DNA from: Streptomyces antnestii
GTDB taxonomy: Bacteria; Actinomycetota; Actinomycetes; Streptomycetales; Streptomycetaceae
Assembly (NCBI RefSeq): GCF_004005495.1
Contig: NZ_RZYA01000023.1
Span: forward strand, 83,580 to 147,579
Direction: 5' to 3'
DNA length: 64,000 nucleotides
The notes below the pieces were generated by a model. That model was not told where the DNA came from and did not search any database. It worked only from the letters and a program-made list of their open reading frames with translations. Below are positions 1 to 7,799 of this stretch, in pieces (the first letter of the stretch is position 1; every line of letters starts with the position of its first letter). A program made the translations under genes and the position numbers.

Positions 1-123
1 ACGGCGCGCACGATCAAGGGTCTGCGGACCTGGGTCACCGACGAGTTCGAGCACGACGGCCTGCGATCCGGCGGCCCGCGCGTCCTCGACCGGCTCCTTG
101 CCCTGGTCAACGGCGAGGCCTGA
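1..123 (+). CDS. C-terminal fragment of a truncated CDS, function unknown
   Basis: The first 40 codons of the window are open on the plus strand and end at TGA 121-123. The visible tail is mostly hydrophilic and helix-like, ending in a leucine-rich segment (LDRLLALVNGEA). The start and main domains lie outside the window, so I cannot assign a family. Codon use (G/C at third positions) supports coding. A 22-bp tandem repeat begins 37 nt after the stop. Confidence 0.55.
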   Translation, partial: TARTIKGLRTWVTDEFEHDGLRSGGPRVLDRLLALVNGEA

Positions 124-160
124 CCCGTCGGGTGGGTGCGGGGAGGGCGCGACATCCTCC

Positions 161-222
161 CCGCACCGGGACGACCCCGTCTCCGCACCGGGACGACCCC
201 GTCTCCGCACCGGGACGACCCC
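161..222. repeat. 22-bp tandem repeat, about 2.8 copies
   Basis: Unit CCGCACCGGGACGACCCCGTCT occurs at 161-182 and 183-204 without mismatch, with an 18-bp partial copy at 205-222. It lies between the truncated gene and the PIG-L gene. One of several short tandem duplications at gene borders in this window. Confidence 0.9.
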
Positions 223-275
223 CTCCCGCGCCGGAACCTCGGCCTCCGTCGCGGCCGTCGCACTAGGGTGCCGCC

Positions 276-1034
276 ATGACCGAGCCGAAGACCCCACCCG
301 CCGCCCCCGACCAGCTGCTGCCCATGCCCGAGGACTGGCGGCGCGCCCTCGCCGTCGTGGCCCACCCGGACGACCTCGAATACGGCTGCTCGGCGGCGAT
401 CGCCGGCTGGACCGACGGCGGGCGCGAGGTCACGTACGTCCTCGCCACCCGTGGAGAGGCGGGCATCGACACCCTCGAACCCGCCAAGTGCGCACCTGTG
501 CGCGAGCGGGAGCAGCTCGCGAGCGCTGCCGTCGTCGGCGTCGGCACCGTCGAGTTCCTCGACCACAAGGACGGCGTCGTCGAGTACGGGACCGCGCTGC
601 GCCGCGACATCGCCGCCGCCATCCGCAGGCACCGCCCCGAACTTCTCATCACCCTCAACCACCGTGACACGTGGGGCGGCGTCGCCTGGAACACCCCCGA
701 CCACGTCGCCGTCGGCCGGGCCACCCTCGACGCGGCCGCAGACGCGGGCAACCGCTGGATCTTCCCCGAGCTCATCGACCAGGGCCTGGAACCGTGGAAC
801 GGGGTGCGCTGGGTCGCCGTCGCGGGCTCGTCCTCTCCCACGCACGCGGTCGACGCCACGCCCGGACTCGAACGGTGTGTGCGCTCCCTGCTCGAACACC
901 GCACGTACATCGAGGCGTTGACGGACCAGGATCCGGAAAAATACTGCCGCGACTTCCTCACCGGCCACATCCAGGCCGTCGCCCCGCGCTTCGGCGGCAC
1001 GCCCGCCGTGCCGTTCGAGCTCTTCAGTCGGTAG
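276..1034 (+). CDS. PIG-L family N-acetylglucosaminyl deacetylase-like protein
   Basis: 252 residues, the usual length of single-domain PIG-L/LmbE zinc deacetylases. The diagnostic AHPDD motif is at residues 29-33 (His30 and Asp33 as predicted metal ligands) and a third ligand candidate, His143, lies in PDHVAVGR. Relatives deacetylate GlcNAc-type amides in mycothiol synthesis, GPI anchors or antibiotic maturation. Nothing nearby names the substrate, and no mycothiol genes are adjacent. No signal peptide is visible, so it is probably cytosolic. ATG 276 is the first start in frame after the tandem repeat; the ribosome-binding site is weak. Confidence 0.85.
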   Translation: MTEPKTPPAAPDQLLPMPEDWRRALAVVAHPDDLEYGCSAAIAGWTDGGREVTYVLATRGEAGIDTLEPAKCAPVREREQLASAAVVGVGTVEFLDHKDGVVEYGTALRRDIAAAIRRHRPELLITLNHRDTWGGVAWNTPDHVAVGRATLDAAADAGNRWIFPELIDQGLEPWNGVRWVAVAGSSSPTHAVDATPGLERCVRSLLEHRTYIEALTDQDPEKYCRDFLTGHIQAVAPRFGGTPAVPFELFSR

Positions 1035-1109
1035 CGCTGATCATCTACCCTGCCCCTTCAGACGGCTCTTCTGATGACACGTCAGAAACAAGGCAGAGGT
1101 GGTGGCGGG

Positions 1110-1949
1110 ATGATCGACACGACCAGCGCCGAGCTTCCCGGCGGCGGCGAACGGCGGCTCCGGCTCGACGTGGAAGAGGGCGGGATCGGCGTCCTCACCC
1201 TGTGCCGGCCGGAGAAGCTGAACGCCTGGAGCTGGGAGTCGAGCCGGCAGCTCGGCCTGCTCGCCGACCGGATCCGCTTCGACGACACGATCCGCGTGGT
1301 GCTGCTGCGCGCCGAGGGGCGGGCCTTCTGCGCGGGAATCGACGTGAAGGCGCCCGGCGGCGCGATCACCGGGCGCAGCACGGCCGAGCGGGGGCGCAAC
1401 TACTACGAGGGCATCCGCTGGGTGCACGAGCGGTTCCGTGCCTTCGCCGGTCTGCCGCAGCCCGTTGTCGCGGCCGTGCGGGGGCACTGTCTCGGCTTCG
1501 GATTCGAGCTGGCGTTGATGGCCGACGTGCGGATCGCGGCCGACGACGCGGTCTTCGCGCTGCCGGAGGCGCGACTCGGCGTCGCCGTCGACGCGGGCGG
1601 CGACCTGCGGATCGCACGGGAGGCGGGCGCGGGCTGGGCCAAGTTCCTCGCCCTGACGGGCCGCCAGGTGGACGCGGCGACCGCGTACCGGCTCCACCTC
1701 GTCCAACAGGTCACCGGAGTCGACGAGTTGGAGGGCGTGGCCCGTGGCGTGGCGGCTGAGATCGCCGCCAACGCACCGCTCGCCGTGCAGTCCGTCAAGC
1801 GCGACATCGACGCCTACGCCGACGCGGGCCTGGGGGAGGCGCTCGACCGGGTGGCGATGAGCGCGGCACTCACCCTCACGTCGGAGGACATCCGGGAGGG
1901 GTACGCGGCGAAGGCGCAGCGACGCGAGCCACGGTTCGAGGGGAAGTAG
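1110..1949 (+). CDS. Enoyl-CoA hydratase/isomerase family protein
   Basis: 279 residues of crotonase fold. LCRPEKLNAW, the oxyanion-hole segment GRAFCAGIDVK and the second signature GHCLGFGFELALMADVRIA are all present. I chose ATG 1110 (MIDTTS) over the ATG at 1074 because a purine-rich AGAGGTGGTGGCGGG stretch precedes it and the upstream 12 codons are glycine-rich and unlike the family. Crotonases hydrate trans-2-enoyl-CoA in beta-oxidation, though the family also includes isomerases and lyases. It faces the SDR gene 3'-to-3' and probably belongs to the same acyl-CoA pathway as the dehydrogenases downstream. Confidence 0.85.
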   Translation: MIDTTSAELPGGGERRLRLDVEEGGIGVLTLCRPEKLNAWSWESSRQLGLLADRIRFDDTIRVVLLRAEGRAFCAGIDVKAPGGAITGRSTAERGRNYYEGIRWVHERFRAFAGLPQPVVAAVRGHCLGFGFELALMADVRIAADDAVFALPEARLGVAVDAGGDLRIAREAGAGWAKFLALTGRQVDAATAYRLHLVQQVTGVDELEGVARGVAAEIAANAPLAVQSVKRDIDAYADAGLGEALDRVAMSAALTLTSEDIREGYAAKAQRREPRFEGK

Positions 1950-1950
1950 C

Positions 1951-1975
1951 ACCCTCCCGTCGGCCTAGGGAGTGT
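1951..1975. terminator. Possible bidirectional terminator between convergent genes
   Basis: ACCCTCCC and GGGAGTGT can pair over 7 of 8 positions around a 9-nt loop. The hairpin directly follows the enoyl-CoA hydratase stop and overlaps the stop of the opposing SDR gene. No T-tract, as is common in Streptomyces. Confidence 0.35.
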
Positions 1976-2915
1976 CCGCCCTGAACGGCCGGCGCCCCAT
2001 CTGCTCGCGCACCGTCACGACCTGCGGGCTCACCAGGCCGCGCCGCTGCCAGTTCGCTCCGTCCACGACGAGCGTGTGGCCGCTGACGAAGCGGGCGTAG
2101 GGGGAGGAGAGGAAGGTGGCGGCCCAGCCCAGCTCGCGGGGCGCGCCGACCCGCAGGGCGGGCTGCCGTGCGCCGTGCCCGCCCACGCCCTGGCCGTGGT
2201 CCTCGCCCCGCGCGAGGTTGCCGCGGATGTCCGCGGTCATGTCCTCGTGCGGCATGAGGCCCGGCACGAGCCCGTTGACCTGGATCCCGTACGGGCCCCA
2301 CTCCACGGCCAGCGTCTCCACCAGGTTCTTCACCCCGGCCTTGGCCGCAGCACTGTGGGCGAAGCCGGGGCCGCCCGTCCACGCGTACGAGGCGCCGACG
2401 GCGATCACCGAGCCCGGCGTGCCCGCCGCGAGGTGCCGGCGGCCGAACTCGCGGGTCATATAGAAGGTGCCGTTGAGGGTGATGTCGACGACGGTGCGCC
2501 ACGCGTTCGGTGTCATGTCCTCCGTGGGTACGGGGAAGTTGGCGGCCGCGTTGTTGACGAGGACGTCGGGGGTACGTCCGTACGCCGCCTCCGCCGCGTC
2601 GTAGACCCCGGCGACACGGTCCGGGTCCCTGATGTCGCAGACGGCGGTCGTCACCGTGGCGCCGTCGGTGCTGAGCCGCGCCAGTTCCTCCCGCGCGGGC
2701 TCCAGATGGCCGGCCCGGCGGCTGACGATCATCACGTCCGCGCCGAGCCGTGCGAACTCGGCGGCGACGGCCTTCCCGAGCCCGGTTCCTCCACCGGTGA
2801 CCAGGACCAGGCTGCCCCGGTACGTTCCCGGGGGGAGGGCCGTGGCGCCGGGCGGGGGAGGGGCGGGCAGGCCCTGCGGGGTGCTCGCGCCGGCGGGTCC
2901 TGTCGTGTCCGTCAT
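1965..2915 (-). CDS. SDR family oxidoreductase, 2,4-dienoyl-CoA reductase-like
   Basis: 316 residues from ATG 2915. The Rossmann signature TGGGTGLG, the NNAA motif (VLVNNAAANFP) and an EWGPYGIQVNGLVPG segment place it in the classical short-chain dehydrogenase family. The catalytic YxxxK is replaced by SAAAK (HSAAAKAG). Loss of this tyrosine is typical of 2,4-dienoyl-CoA reductases, whose sequence around the lysine and the following AxEWGxYGI looks alike. The N-terminal 40 residues are Ala/Pro-rich linker. It probably reduces an unsaturated acyl-CoA with NADPH, in keeping with the neighbouring hydratase and dehydrogenases. An upstream ATG at 2957 would add 14 unlikely residues. Confidence 0.8.
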   Translation of the reverse strand: MTDTTGPAGASTPQGLPAPPPPGATALPPGTYRGSLVLVTGGGTGLGKAVAAEFARLGADVMIVSRRAGHLEPAREELARLSTDGATVTTAVCDIRDPDRVAGVYDAAEAAYGRTPDVLVNNAAANFPVPTEDMTPNAWRTVVDITLNGTFYMTREFGRRHLAAGTPGSVIAVGASYAWTGGPGFAHSAAAKAGVKNLVETLAVEWGPYGIQVNGLVPGLMPHEDMTADIRGNLARGEDHGQGVGGHGARQPALRVGAPRELGWAATFLSSPYARFVSGHTLVVDGANWQRRGLVSPQVVTVREQMGRRPFRADTP

Positions 2916-3062
2916 GCCGTATCGATACCTCGGGGACGCCGAAAGCTCCATGCCCACGACGACCGACGTGTCTGCGACGCGCGAACGACGCGCCCACGGT
3001 GTGCCTGCGGCCGGTCTGCGGCGCGGTGCGCGAAAAAGGGGCCCCGGCCTGTTCCCAGAAAT

Positions 3063-3078
3063 CCAAGCGACTGCTTAG
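3063..3078. promoter_or_regulatory. Palindromic operator candidate upstream of the quinone oxidoreductase operon
   Basis: CCAAGCGACTGCTTAG contains the inverted repeat AAGC-GACT-GCTT and sits about 50 nt before the start of the 3126 gene. The identical 12-mer AAGCGACTGCTT recurs at 62432-62443, just upstream of a TetR gene in this window, where the palindrome is longer (TCAAGC-N4-GCTTGA). It is probably a TetR-type operator. Confidence 0.5.
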
Positions 3079-3125
3079 TATGCGAGCGAGCCCGGTCAGA
3101 CGAAGCAGTCCCGTGGAGGCCCCGC

Positions 3126-4100
3126 ATGCAGGCATGGCAAGTGCACCGGAACGGCGAGCCGAGCGAGGTGATGGAGCTCGCCGAGATCGAGCGACCCGTC
3201 CCCGGGGACGGGCAGGTCCTGCTCAGGGTCCGCGCGGCGAACATCAACTTCCCGGACGCGCTGATGTGCCGCGGCCACTACCAGGTGCGCCCGCCGATGC
3301 CGTTCACGCCCGGCGTGGAGATCTGCGGCGAGACCGAGGACGGGCGGCGCGTCCTGGCCAACCCGGCGCTGCCGCATGGCGGTTTCGCCGAGTACGCCGT
3401 CGCGGACGAGGCCGCCCTGCTGCCCGCGCCCGATTCCCTCGACGACGCCGAGGCCGCCGCCCTGCACATCGGCTACCAGACCGGCTGGTTCGGCTTGCAC
3501 CGCAGGGCAAACCTCCAGGCCGGCGAGACGCTCCTCGTGCACGCGGCGGCCGGCGGCGTCGGCAGCGCCGCCGTCCAGCTCGGCAAGGCCGCGGGCGCCA
3601 CCGTCATCGGCGTCGTCGGCGGCGAGGAGAAGACGAAGGTGGCCCGCGACCTCGGCTGTGACGTCGTCATCGACCGCCGCGCCCAGGACGTCATCGCCGC
3701 CGTGAAGGAGTCCACCGGCGGCCGGGGTGCCGACGTCATCTACGACCCGGTCGGCGGCGAGGCGTACACCCAGTCCACGAAGGTCGTCGCCTTCGAGGGC
3801 CGGATCGTCGTCGTCGGCTTCGCCAGTGGCACGATCCCCAGCCCCTCCCTCAACCACGCCCTGGTGAAGAACTACGCGATCCTCGGCCTGCACTGGGGTC
3901 TGTACAACACCAAGGACCCGAAGCTCGTCGCCCACTGCCACGAGCAGCTCACCGGGCTCGCCGCGCGCGGCGCGATCAAGCCCCTGATCAGTGAGCGCGT
4001 GCCGCTGGGCGGCGCATCGGCGGCCGTGCAGCGCGTCGCCGACGGCGTCACCACCGGCCGCGTCGCCGTGGTGCCGGGTCACGAGGGGGCGGGCGAATGA
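3126..4100 (+). CDS. NADPH:quinone oxidoreductase family (zinc-independent MDR)
   Basis: 324 residues of medium-chain dehydrogenase/reductase fold. The GroES-like half carries ANINFPDALMCRGHYQ and PFTPGVEICG; the Rossmann half has HAAAGGVGSAAVQLGKAAGA. The zinc-ligand pattern of alcohol dehydrogenases is absent, as in quinone or enoyl reductases. ATG 3126 follows GTGGAGG with good spacing. The stop overlaps the next start by ATGA, so it is translationally coupled to the two acyl-CoA dehydrogenases. It may re-oxidise a reduced cofactor or act on an unsaturated intermediate of that pathway; the substrate is unknown. Confidence 0.85.
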   Translation: MQAWQVHRNGEPSEVMELAEIERPVPGDGQVLLRVRAANINFPDALMCRGHYQVRPPMPFTPGVEICGETEDGRRVLANPALPHGGFAEYAVADEAALLPAPDSLDDAEAAALHIGYQTGWFGLHRRANLQAGETLLVHAAAGGVGSAAVQLGKAAGATVIGVVGGEEKTKVARDLGCDVVIDRRAQDVIAAVKESTGGRGADVIYDPVGGEAYTQSTKVVAFEGRIVVVGFASGTIPSPSLNHALVKNYAILGLHWGLYNTKDPKLVAHCHEQLTGLAARGAIKPLISERVPLGGASAAVQRVADGVTTGRVAVVPGHEGAGE

Positions 4101-5284
4101 CCGACGCCGCCGAACTGCGCCGCCGTACAGAGGAGTTGCTGGCCGCGCACCCGCCGCGGAGCACGGACCGTTCCGACTTCCTGAAGGCCCGTTTCGACGC
4201 GGGTCTCGCCTGGGTGCACTTCCCGGAGGGGCTCGGCGGGCTCGGCCTGCCGCGTTCGCTCCAGGCCGTCGTGGACGCCGAACTCGCCGCGGCCGGCGCC
4301 CCGGACAACGAGCCGCGCCGCATCGGCATCGGCCTCGGCATGGCCGCGCCGACCATCCTCGGCTTCGGCACCGACGAGCAGAAGCGGCGCTTCCTGCGCC
4401 CGCTGTGGGTCGGCGAGGAGGTGTGGTGCCAGCTGTTCAGCGAGCCCGGCGCGGGCTCCGACCTCGCGGCGCTCGGCACCCGCGCGGTACGCGACGAGGC
4501 GAGCGGGGACTGGGTGGTCGACGGGCAGAAGGTGTGGACGTCCGGCGCGCACAACGCCCGCTGGGCCATCCTCATCGCCCGCACCGACCCGGACGTGCCC
4601 AAGCACCGCGGCATCACCTACTTCGTCTGCGACATGACCGACCCCGGCGTCGAGGTGCGACCGCTGCGCCAGATCACCGGCGAGGCCGAGTTCAACGAGG
4701 TGTTCCTCACCGGCGTCCGCATCCCCGACGCGCACCGCCTCGGCGCGGTCGGCGACGGCTGGAAGGTCGCGCAGACCACGCTCATGAACGAGCGCGTGTC
4801 GATCGGCGGCTCCCGCATCCCGCGCGAGGGCGGCATGATCGCCACGCTCGCCAAGACCTGGCGCGAACGCCCGGAGCTGCGCACCCACGACACGCACCAG
4901 CGGCTCCTCAAGCTGTGGGTGGAGGCCGAGGTCGCCCGCCTCACCGGCGAGCGCCTGCGCCAGCAGCTCGTCGCCGGCCAGCCGGGCCCCGAGGGCTCCG
5001 GCATGAAGCTGAACTTCGCCCGCCTCAACCAGGAGATCACCGGCCTGGAGCTCGAACTCCTCGGCGAGGACGGCCTGTTGTACGACGACTGGACCATGCG
5101 CCGGCCGGCCCTCGTCGACTTCATGGGCCGTGACGCCGGGTACCGGTACCTGCGCGCCAAGGGCAACAGCATCGAGGGCGGGACGAGCGAAGTGCTGCTC
5201 AACATCGTCGCCGAGCGCGTCCTCGGACTGCCGTCCGAACCGCGCACCGACAAGGACGTCGCCTGGAAGGACCTCGCGCGATGA
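4097..5284 (+). CDS. Acyl-CoA dehydrogenase, subunit with catalytic-base motif
   Basis: 395 residues, normal acyl-CoA dehydrogenase length. It shows the FAD/substrate segment WCQLFSEPGAGSDLA and the C-terminal SIEGGTSEVLLNIVAERVLGLP region that holds the catalytic-base glutamate in this family. It overlaps the quinone oxidoreductase upstream and a second acyl-CoA dehydrogenase downstream, both by ATGA. Such tandem pairs often form alpha2-beta2 heterotetramers, as in the steroid side-chain enzymes ChsE1-ChsE2. It is predicted to introduce a 2,3-double bond into an acyl-CoA and pass electrons to ETF. Cytosolic; substrate not predictable. Confidence 0.87.
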   Translation: MTDAAELRRRTEELLAAHPPRSTDRSDFLKARFDAGLAWVHFPEGLGGLGLPRSLQAVVDAELAAAGAPDNEPRRIGIGLGMAAPTILGFGTDEQKRRFLRPLWVGEEVWCQLFSEPGAGSDLAALGTRAVRDEASGDWVVDGQKVWTSGAHNARWAILIARTDPDVPKHRGITYFVCDMTDPGVEVRPLRQITGEAEFNEVFLTGVRIPDAHRLGAVGDGWKVAQTTLMNERVSIGGSRIPREGGMIATLAKTWRERPELRTHDTHQRLLKLWVEAEVARLTGERLRQQLVAGQPGPEGSGMKLNFARLNQEITGLELELLGEDGLLYDDWTMRRPALVDFMGRDAGYRYLRAKGNSIEGGTSEVLLNIVAERVLGLPSEPRTDKDVAWKDLAR

Positions 5285-6372
5285 GCGACCTGCTGTACAC
5301 GGAGGAGGAGGACGCGCTGCGGTCCGCCGTCCGCGACCTCCTCGCCGACCACTGCGACGCCGCGTCCGTGCTGGCCCGCGTCGAGACGGACGAGCCGCAC
5401 GACCGCGCGCTGTGGAAGTCCCTCACCGAGGGGATGGGGCTCGCCGGTCTGCTCGTCCCCGAGGAGGTGGGCGGCCAGGGCGCGACCCACCGCGAAGTGG
5501 CCGTGGTCCTTGAGGAGTTGGGGCGCTCCGTCGCCCCCGTCCCCTATCTGACCAGTGCGGTCGTCGCGACCGAGGCGCTGCTCGACTGCGCGGGTGACGA
5601 GGCGTCCACCCTGCTCGCCGCGCTCGCGTCGGGCCGCACGGTGGGCGTGCTCACGGTGCCCCTGTCGGCCGCGCCAGGCCAGGCCTTCGACGGCGTACGG
5701 GCGGAGGGCGGCCGGCTCGACGGGCGGGTCACCGGTGTCGCCGACGCCGCGGCGGCCGACGTGCTGCTCGTGCCGACGAGCAGCGGCCTGTACGCGGTCG
5801 GCGTCGGCGTGGACGGTGTCACGGTCGAGCCGCAGACCTCGCTCGACCGCACACGGCCCCTCGCCACGGTGACCTTCGCCGGGGCGCCCGCACGGGTGCT
5901 CACGGACAATGCCGTACCGGCCGTCCGCCGTGCGCTGCGGGCCGGGGCGGGCCTGCTCGCCTCCGAGCAACTCGGCGTCGCCGACTGGTGCTTGACGGAG
6001 ACGGTGCGCTACACACGTGAGCGTCACCAGTTCAACCGTCCCGTCGGCTCCTTCCAGGCGCTCAAGCACCGGCTCGCCCAGGTGTGGCTGGAGGTCGTCG
6101 GCACGCGCGCCGCGGCCCGCAGCGCGGCGGACACCCTCGCGGCCGGGAGTGACGACGTGGACGTCGCGGTGGCCGTCGCCCAGTCGTACGCCGGCCCCGC
6201 CGCCGTCCACGCGGCGGAGGAGGCACTTCAGCTGCACGGCGGCATCGGCATGACCTGGGAACACCCGGTCCACCTCTACCTCAAGCGGGCCAAGGCCGAC
6301 TCGATCGCCCTGGGGACCGCGGGGCGGCACCGGGAGGAACTGGCCGAACTGGTCGACCTCCGGGCGCCCTGA
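5281..6372 (+). CDS. Acyl-CoA dehydrogenase, partner subunit without obvious catalytic base
   Basis: 363 residues. The N-terminal domain fits acyl-CoA dehydrogenases (GLAGLLVPEEVGGQGATHREVAV) and the C-terminus has LQLHGGIGMTWEHPVHLYLKRA. The EGGTSE segment that carries the catalytic glutamate in the preceding gene is missing, so this is likely the structural or FAD-site partner of a heterotetramer. The 4-nt overlap with the previous gene supports equimolar synthesis. It is the last gene of the operon; a strong hairpin follows 16 nt later. Confidence 0.85.
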   Translation: MSDLLYTEEEDALRSAVRDLLADHCDAASVLARVETDEPHDRALWKSLTEGMGLAGLLVPEEVGGQGATHREVAVVLEELGRSVAPVPYLTSAVVATEALLDCAGDEASTLLAALASGRTVGVLTVPLSAAPGQAFDGVRAEGGRLDGRVTGVADAAAADVLLVPTSSGLYAVGVGVDGVTVEPQTSLDRTRPLATVTFAGAPARVLTDNAVPAVRRALRAGAGLLASEQLGVADWCLTETVRYTRERHQFNRPVGSFQALKHRLAQVWLEVVGTRAAARSAADTLAAGSDDVDVAVAVAQSYAGPAAVHAAEEALQLHGGIGMTWEHPVHLYLKRAKADSIALGTAGRHREELAELVDLRAP

Positions 6373-6387
6373 CGTACGGGACCGGAG

Positions 6388-6414
6388 GTGGGGCCCGCCC
6401 TTGCCGGGCCCCAC
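6388..6414 (+). terminator. Rho-independent-type hairpin after the acyl-CoA operon
   Basis: Perfect 10-bp stem GTGGGGCCCG / CGGGCCCCAC with a 7-nt loop, right after the last acyl-CoA dehydrogenase. No U-tract. Confidence 0.75.
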
Positions 6415-6547
6415 ACCCGGTCGCGGCAGCGGCGGCAGATGAACCCGGGGTGCAGGTCCGGCCAACTCCCGCCCCGGGCCTGCCCATCGGGGCGCACGGG
6501 CACCCATACTCGCTGAGGTCCCGTACGGCACTCCCCGGGAGGTACAC

Positions 6548-7414
6548 ATGGCCCACCCCACCCGTCGCAGAGCCCTCACCGCCCTCACCACCCTCGCCGC
6601 GGCAGTCACCGCGACCGTCGCCGCCCCCGCCTACGCGCAGGCGGCCGAACGGAACCGCGGACCCCGGCCCCTGGCACGCGCCCACGCGCACAACGACTAC
6701 GAGCACCCCCGGCCCCTCCTCGACGCGCTCGACCACCGCTTCGGCAGCGTCGAGGCGGACATCTACCTCGTGGACGGCGAGCTCCTCGTCGCCCACGACC
6801 CGGTTGACCTCGACCCCAAGCGCACGCTCGCGTCGCTCTACCTGGAACCTCTCGCGGCCCGCGTCAGGGCCAACCACGGCTCCGTGTACCGCGGTTACCG
6901 CACACCGCTGCAGCTCCTGGTCGATATCAAGACCGAGGGTGCGGCCACCTATCTCGAACTCGACCACCAACTGCGCGGCTACCGGCACCTGTTCACCACG
7001 TACGCCCACGGCCGGGTGCGGGACGGCGCGTTGACCGCGGTGATCTCCGGCGACCGCGCCGCCCGCGAACCCATGGAGCGGCAGCAGGTCCGCAGCGCGT
7101 TCTACGACGGCCGGCTCACCGATCTCGGCGGCGCCGCGCCCGCCTCCTTCGCGCCGCTCGTCAGCGACAACTGGACGAACAACTTCACCTGGCAGGGCGC
7201 GGGCCCGATCCCGGCCGCCGAGCGCGAGAAGCTGCGCGGCATCGTGGCGGCCGCGCACCGTGAGGGCCGCCGCGTCCGCTTCTGGGCCACGCCGGACCTC
7301 GCGGGGCCCGAGCGGGACGCCCTGTGGAGCGAACTGCTCGCCGCGGGCGTGGACCACCTCAACACGGACGACCTCGCGGGTCTCGAAGCGTTCCTCGACG
7401 CCCACGACGCGTAG
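6548..7414 (+). CDS. Exported PI-PLC/GDPD-fold phosphodiesterase
   Basis: 288 residues. The N-terminus is a signal peptide with consecutive arginines (PTRRRALTAL), a hydrophobic Ala-rich core and a likely AxA cleavage site near residue 30 (PAYAQA). The mature part begins with ARAHAHNDYEHPRPLLDAL and has SVEADIYLVDGELLVAHDP, matching the active-site region of TIM-barrel phosphodiesterases of the glycerophosphodiester phosphodiesterase / PI-PLC superfamily. The arginines suggest Tat export. It probably releases phosphate or alcohols from phosphodiesters outside the cell. It stands alone, with its own downstream hairpin. Confidence 0.8.
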   Translation: MAHPTRRRALTALTTLAAAVTATVAAPAYAQAAERNRGPRPLARAHAHNDYEHPRPLLDALDHRFGSVEADIYLVDGELLVAHDPVDLDPKRTLASLYLEPLAARVRANHGSVYRGYRTPLQLLVDIKTEGAATYLELDHQLRGYRHLFTTYAHGRVRDGALTAVISGDRAAREPMERQQVRSAFYDGRLTDLGGAAPASFAPLVSDNWTNNFTWQGAGPIPAAEREKLRGIVAAAHREGRRVRFWATPDLAGPERDALWSELLAAGVDHLNTDDLAGLEAFLDAHDA

Positions 7415-7445
7415 GGGGCGCGCCGCCGTAATCAGGTGCGCCCCC
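7414..7445 (+). terminator. Hairpin after the exported phosphodiesterase gene
   Basis: GGGGGCGC (7414-7421) pairs perfectly with GCGCCCCC (7438-7445). The stem begins on the last base of the stop codon. Confidence 0.6.
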
Positions 7446-7487
7446 CACATCACTCGTTCGGCGGACATGTCACTCGCCCGGGCGCAG

Positions 7488-7540
7488 CCTCCGCTACGCC
7501 ACACTTGCGGCCGAAAGCCGCGGTGTTGGCGTGGCGGAGG
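7488..7540 (+). promoter_or_regulatory. Long leader hairpin overlapping the ribosome-binding site
   Basis: Bases 7488-7511 pair with 7517-7540 around a CGAAA loop: 24 base pairs, two of them G-T, interrupted only by single bulged T residues at 7505 and 7527. The 3' arm ends in GGCGGAGG, so it covers the first part of the GGAGGAGG ribosome-binding sequence (7536-7543) of the 64-residue membrane protein starting at 7551. As RNA this would be very stable and could limit ribosome access. The position just before a start codon, rather than after a gene, argues against a terminator. Confidence 0.7.
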
Positions 7541-7550
7541 AGGTTCGGCG

Positions 7551-7745
7551 ATGTCCCTGTCGATTTCGGTCGTGCTGCTGCTTCTGATCCTGGCGGTGGT
7601 CTTCCTGCGCAACGGCGCGATGAAGATCTCGCACGCGCTGGTCTGCGTGCTGCTGGGGTTCCTGCTGGCCGGCACGAGTATGGCGCCCACCCTGCACAAC
7701 GGGCTGACGGCGACGGCGGGCATCGTGAGCAGCCTGAATCCCTGA
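7551..7745 (+). CDS. Small hydrophobic membrane protein of unknown function
   Basis: 64 residues with two likely transmembrane helices: residues 3-20 (ISVVLLLLILAVVFLRNG) and about 27-45 (SHALVCVLLGFLLAGTSMA). GGAGGAGG precedes ATG 7551. The charged RNGAMK segment between the helices suggests a hairpin topology. A long RNA hairpin includes part of its ribosome-binding site, and its stop codon sits inside an 8-bp tandem repeat. I do not recognise a family with a known function. The good start context and membrane-protein composition make it likely to be real. Confidence 0.65.
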   Translation: MSLSISVVLLLLILAVVFLRNGAMKISHALVCVLLGFLLAGTSMAPTLHNGLTATAGIVSSLNP

Positions 7746-7769
7746 ATCCCTGAATCCCTGAATCCCTGA
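7734..7769. repeat. 8-bp tandem repeat CTGAATCC, four copies, spanning a stop codon
   Basis: CTGAATCC is repeated without error at 7734-7765, followed by CTGA. The stop codon TGA 7743-7745 of the small membrane protein lies in the second copy. Because the unit is not a multiple of three, copy-number change would alter the downstream frame but not the stop. Confidence 0.95.
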
Positions 7770-7799
7770 CCCCGGCCACCGGGGCGGCGATCACGCCGG

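Noticed and set aside
2076..3125. N-terminal extension of the quinone oxidoreductase frame over the SDR gene
   Set aside because: It is antisense to the SDR gene, Arg/Gly-rich and without similarity; ATG 3126 has GTGGAGG and a normal family start.
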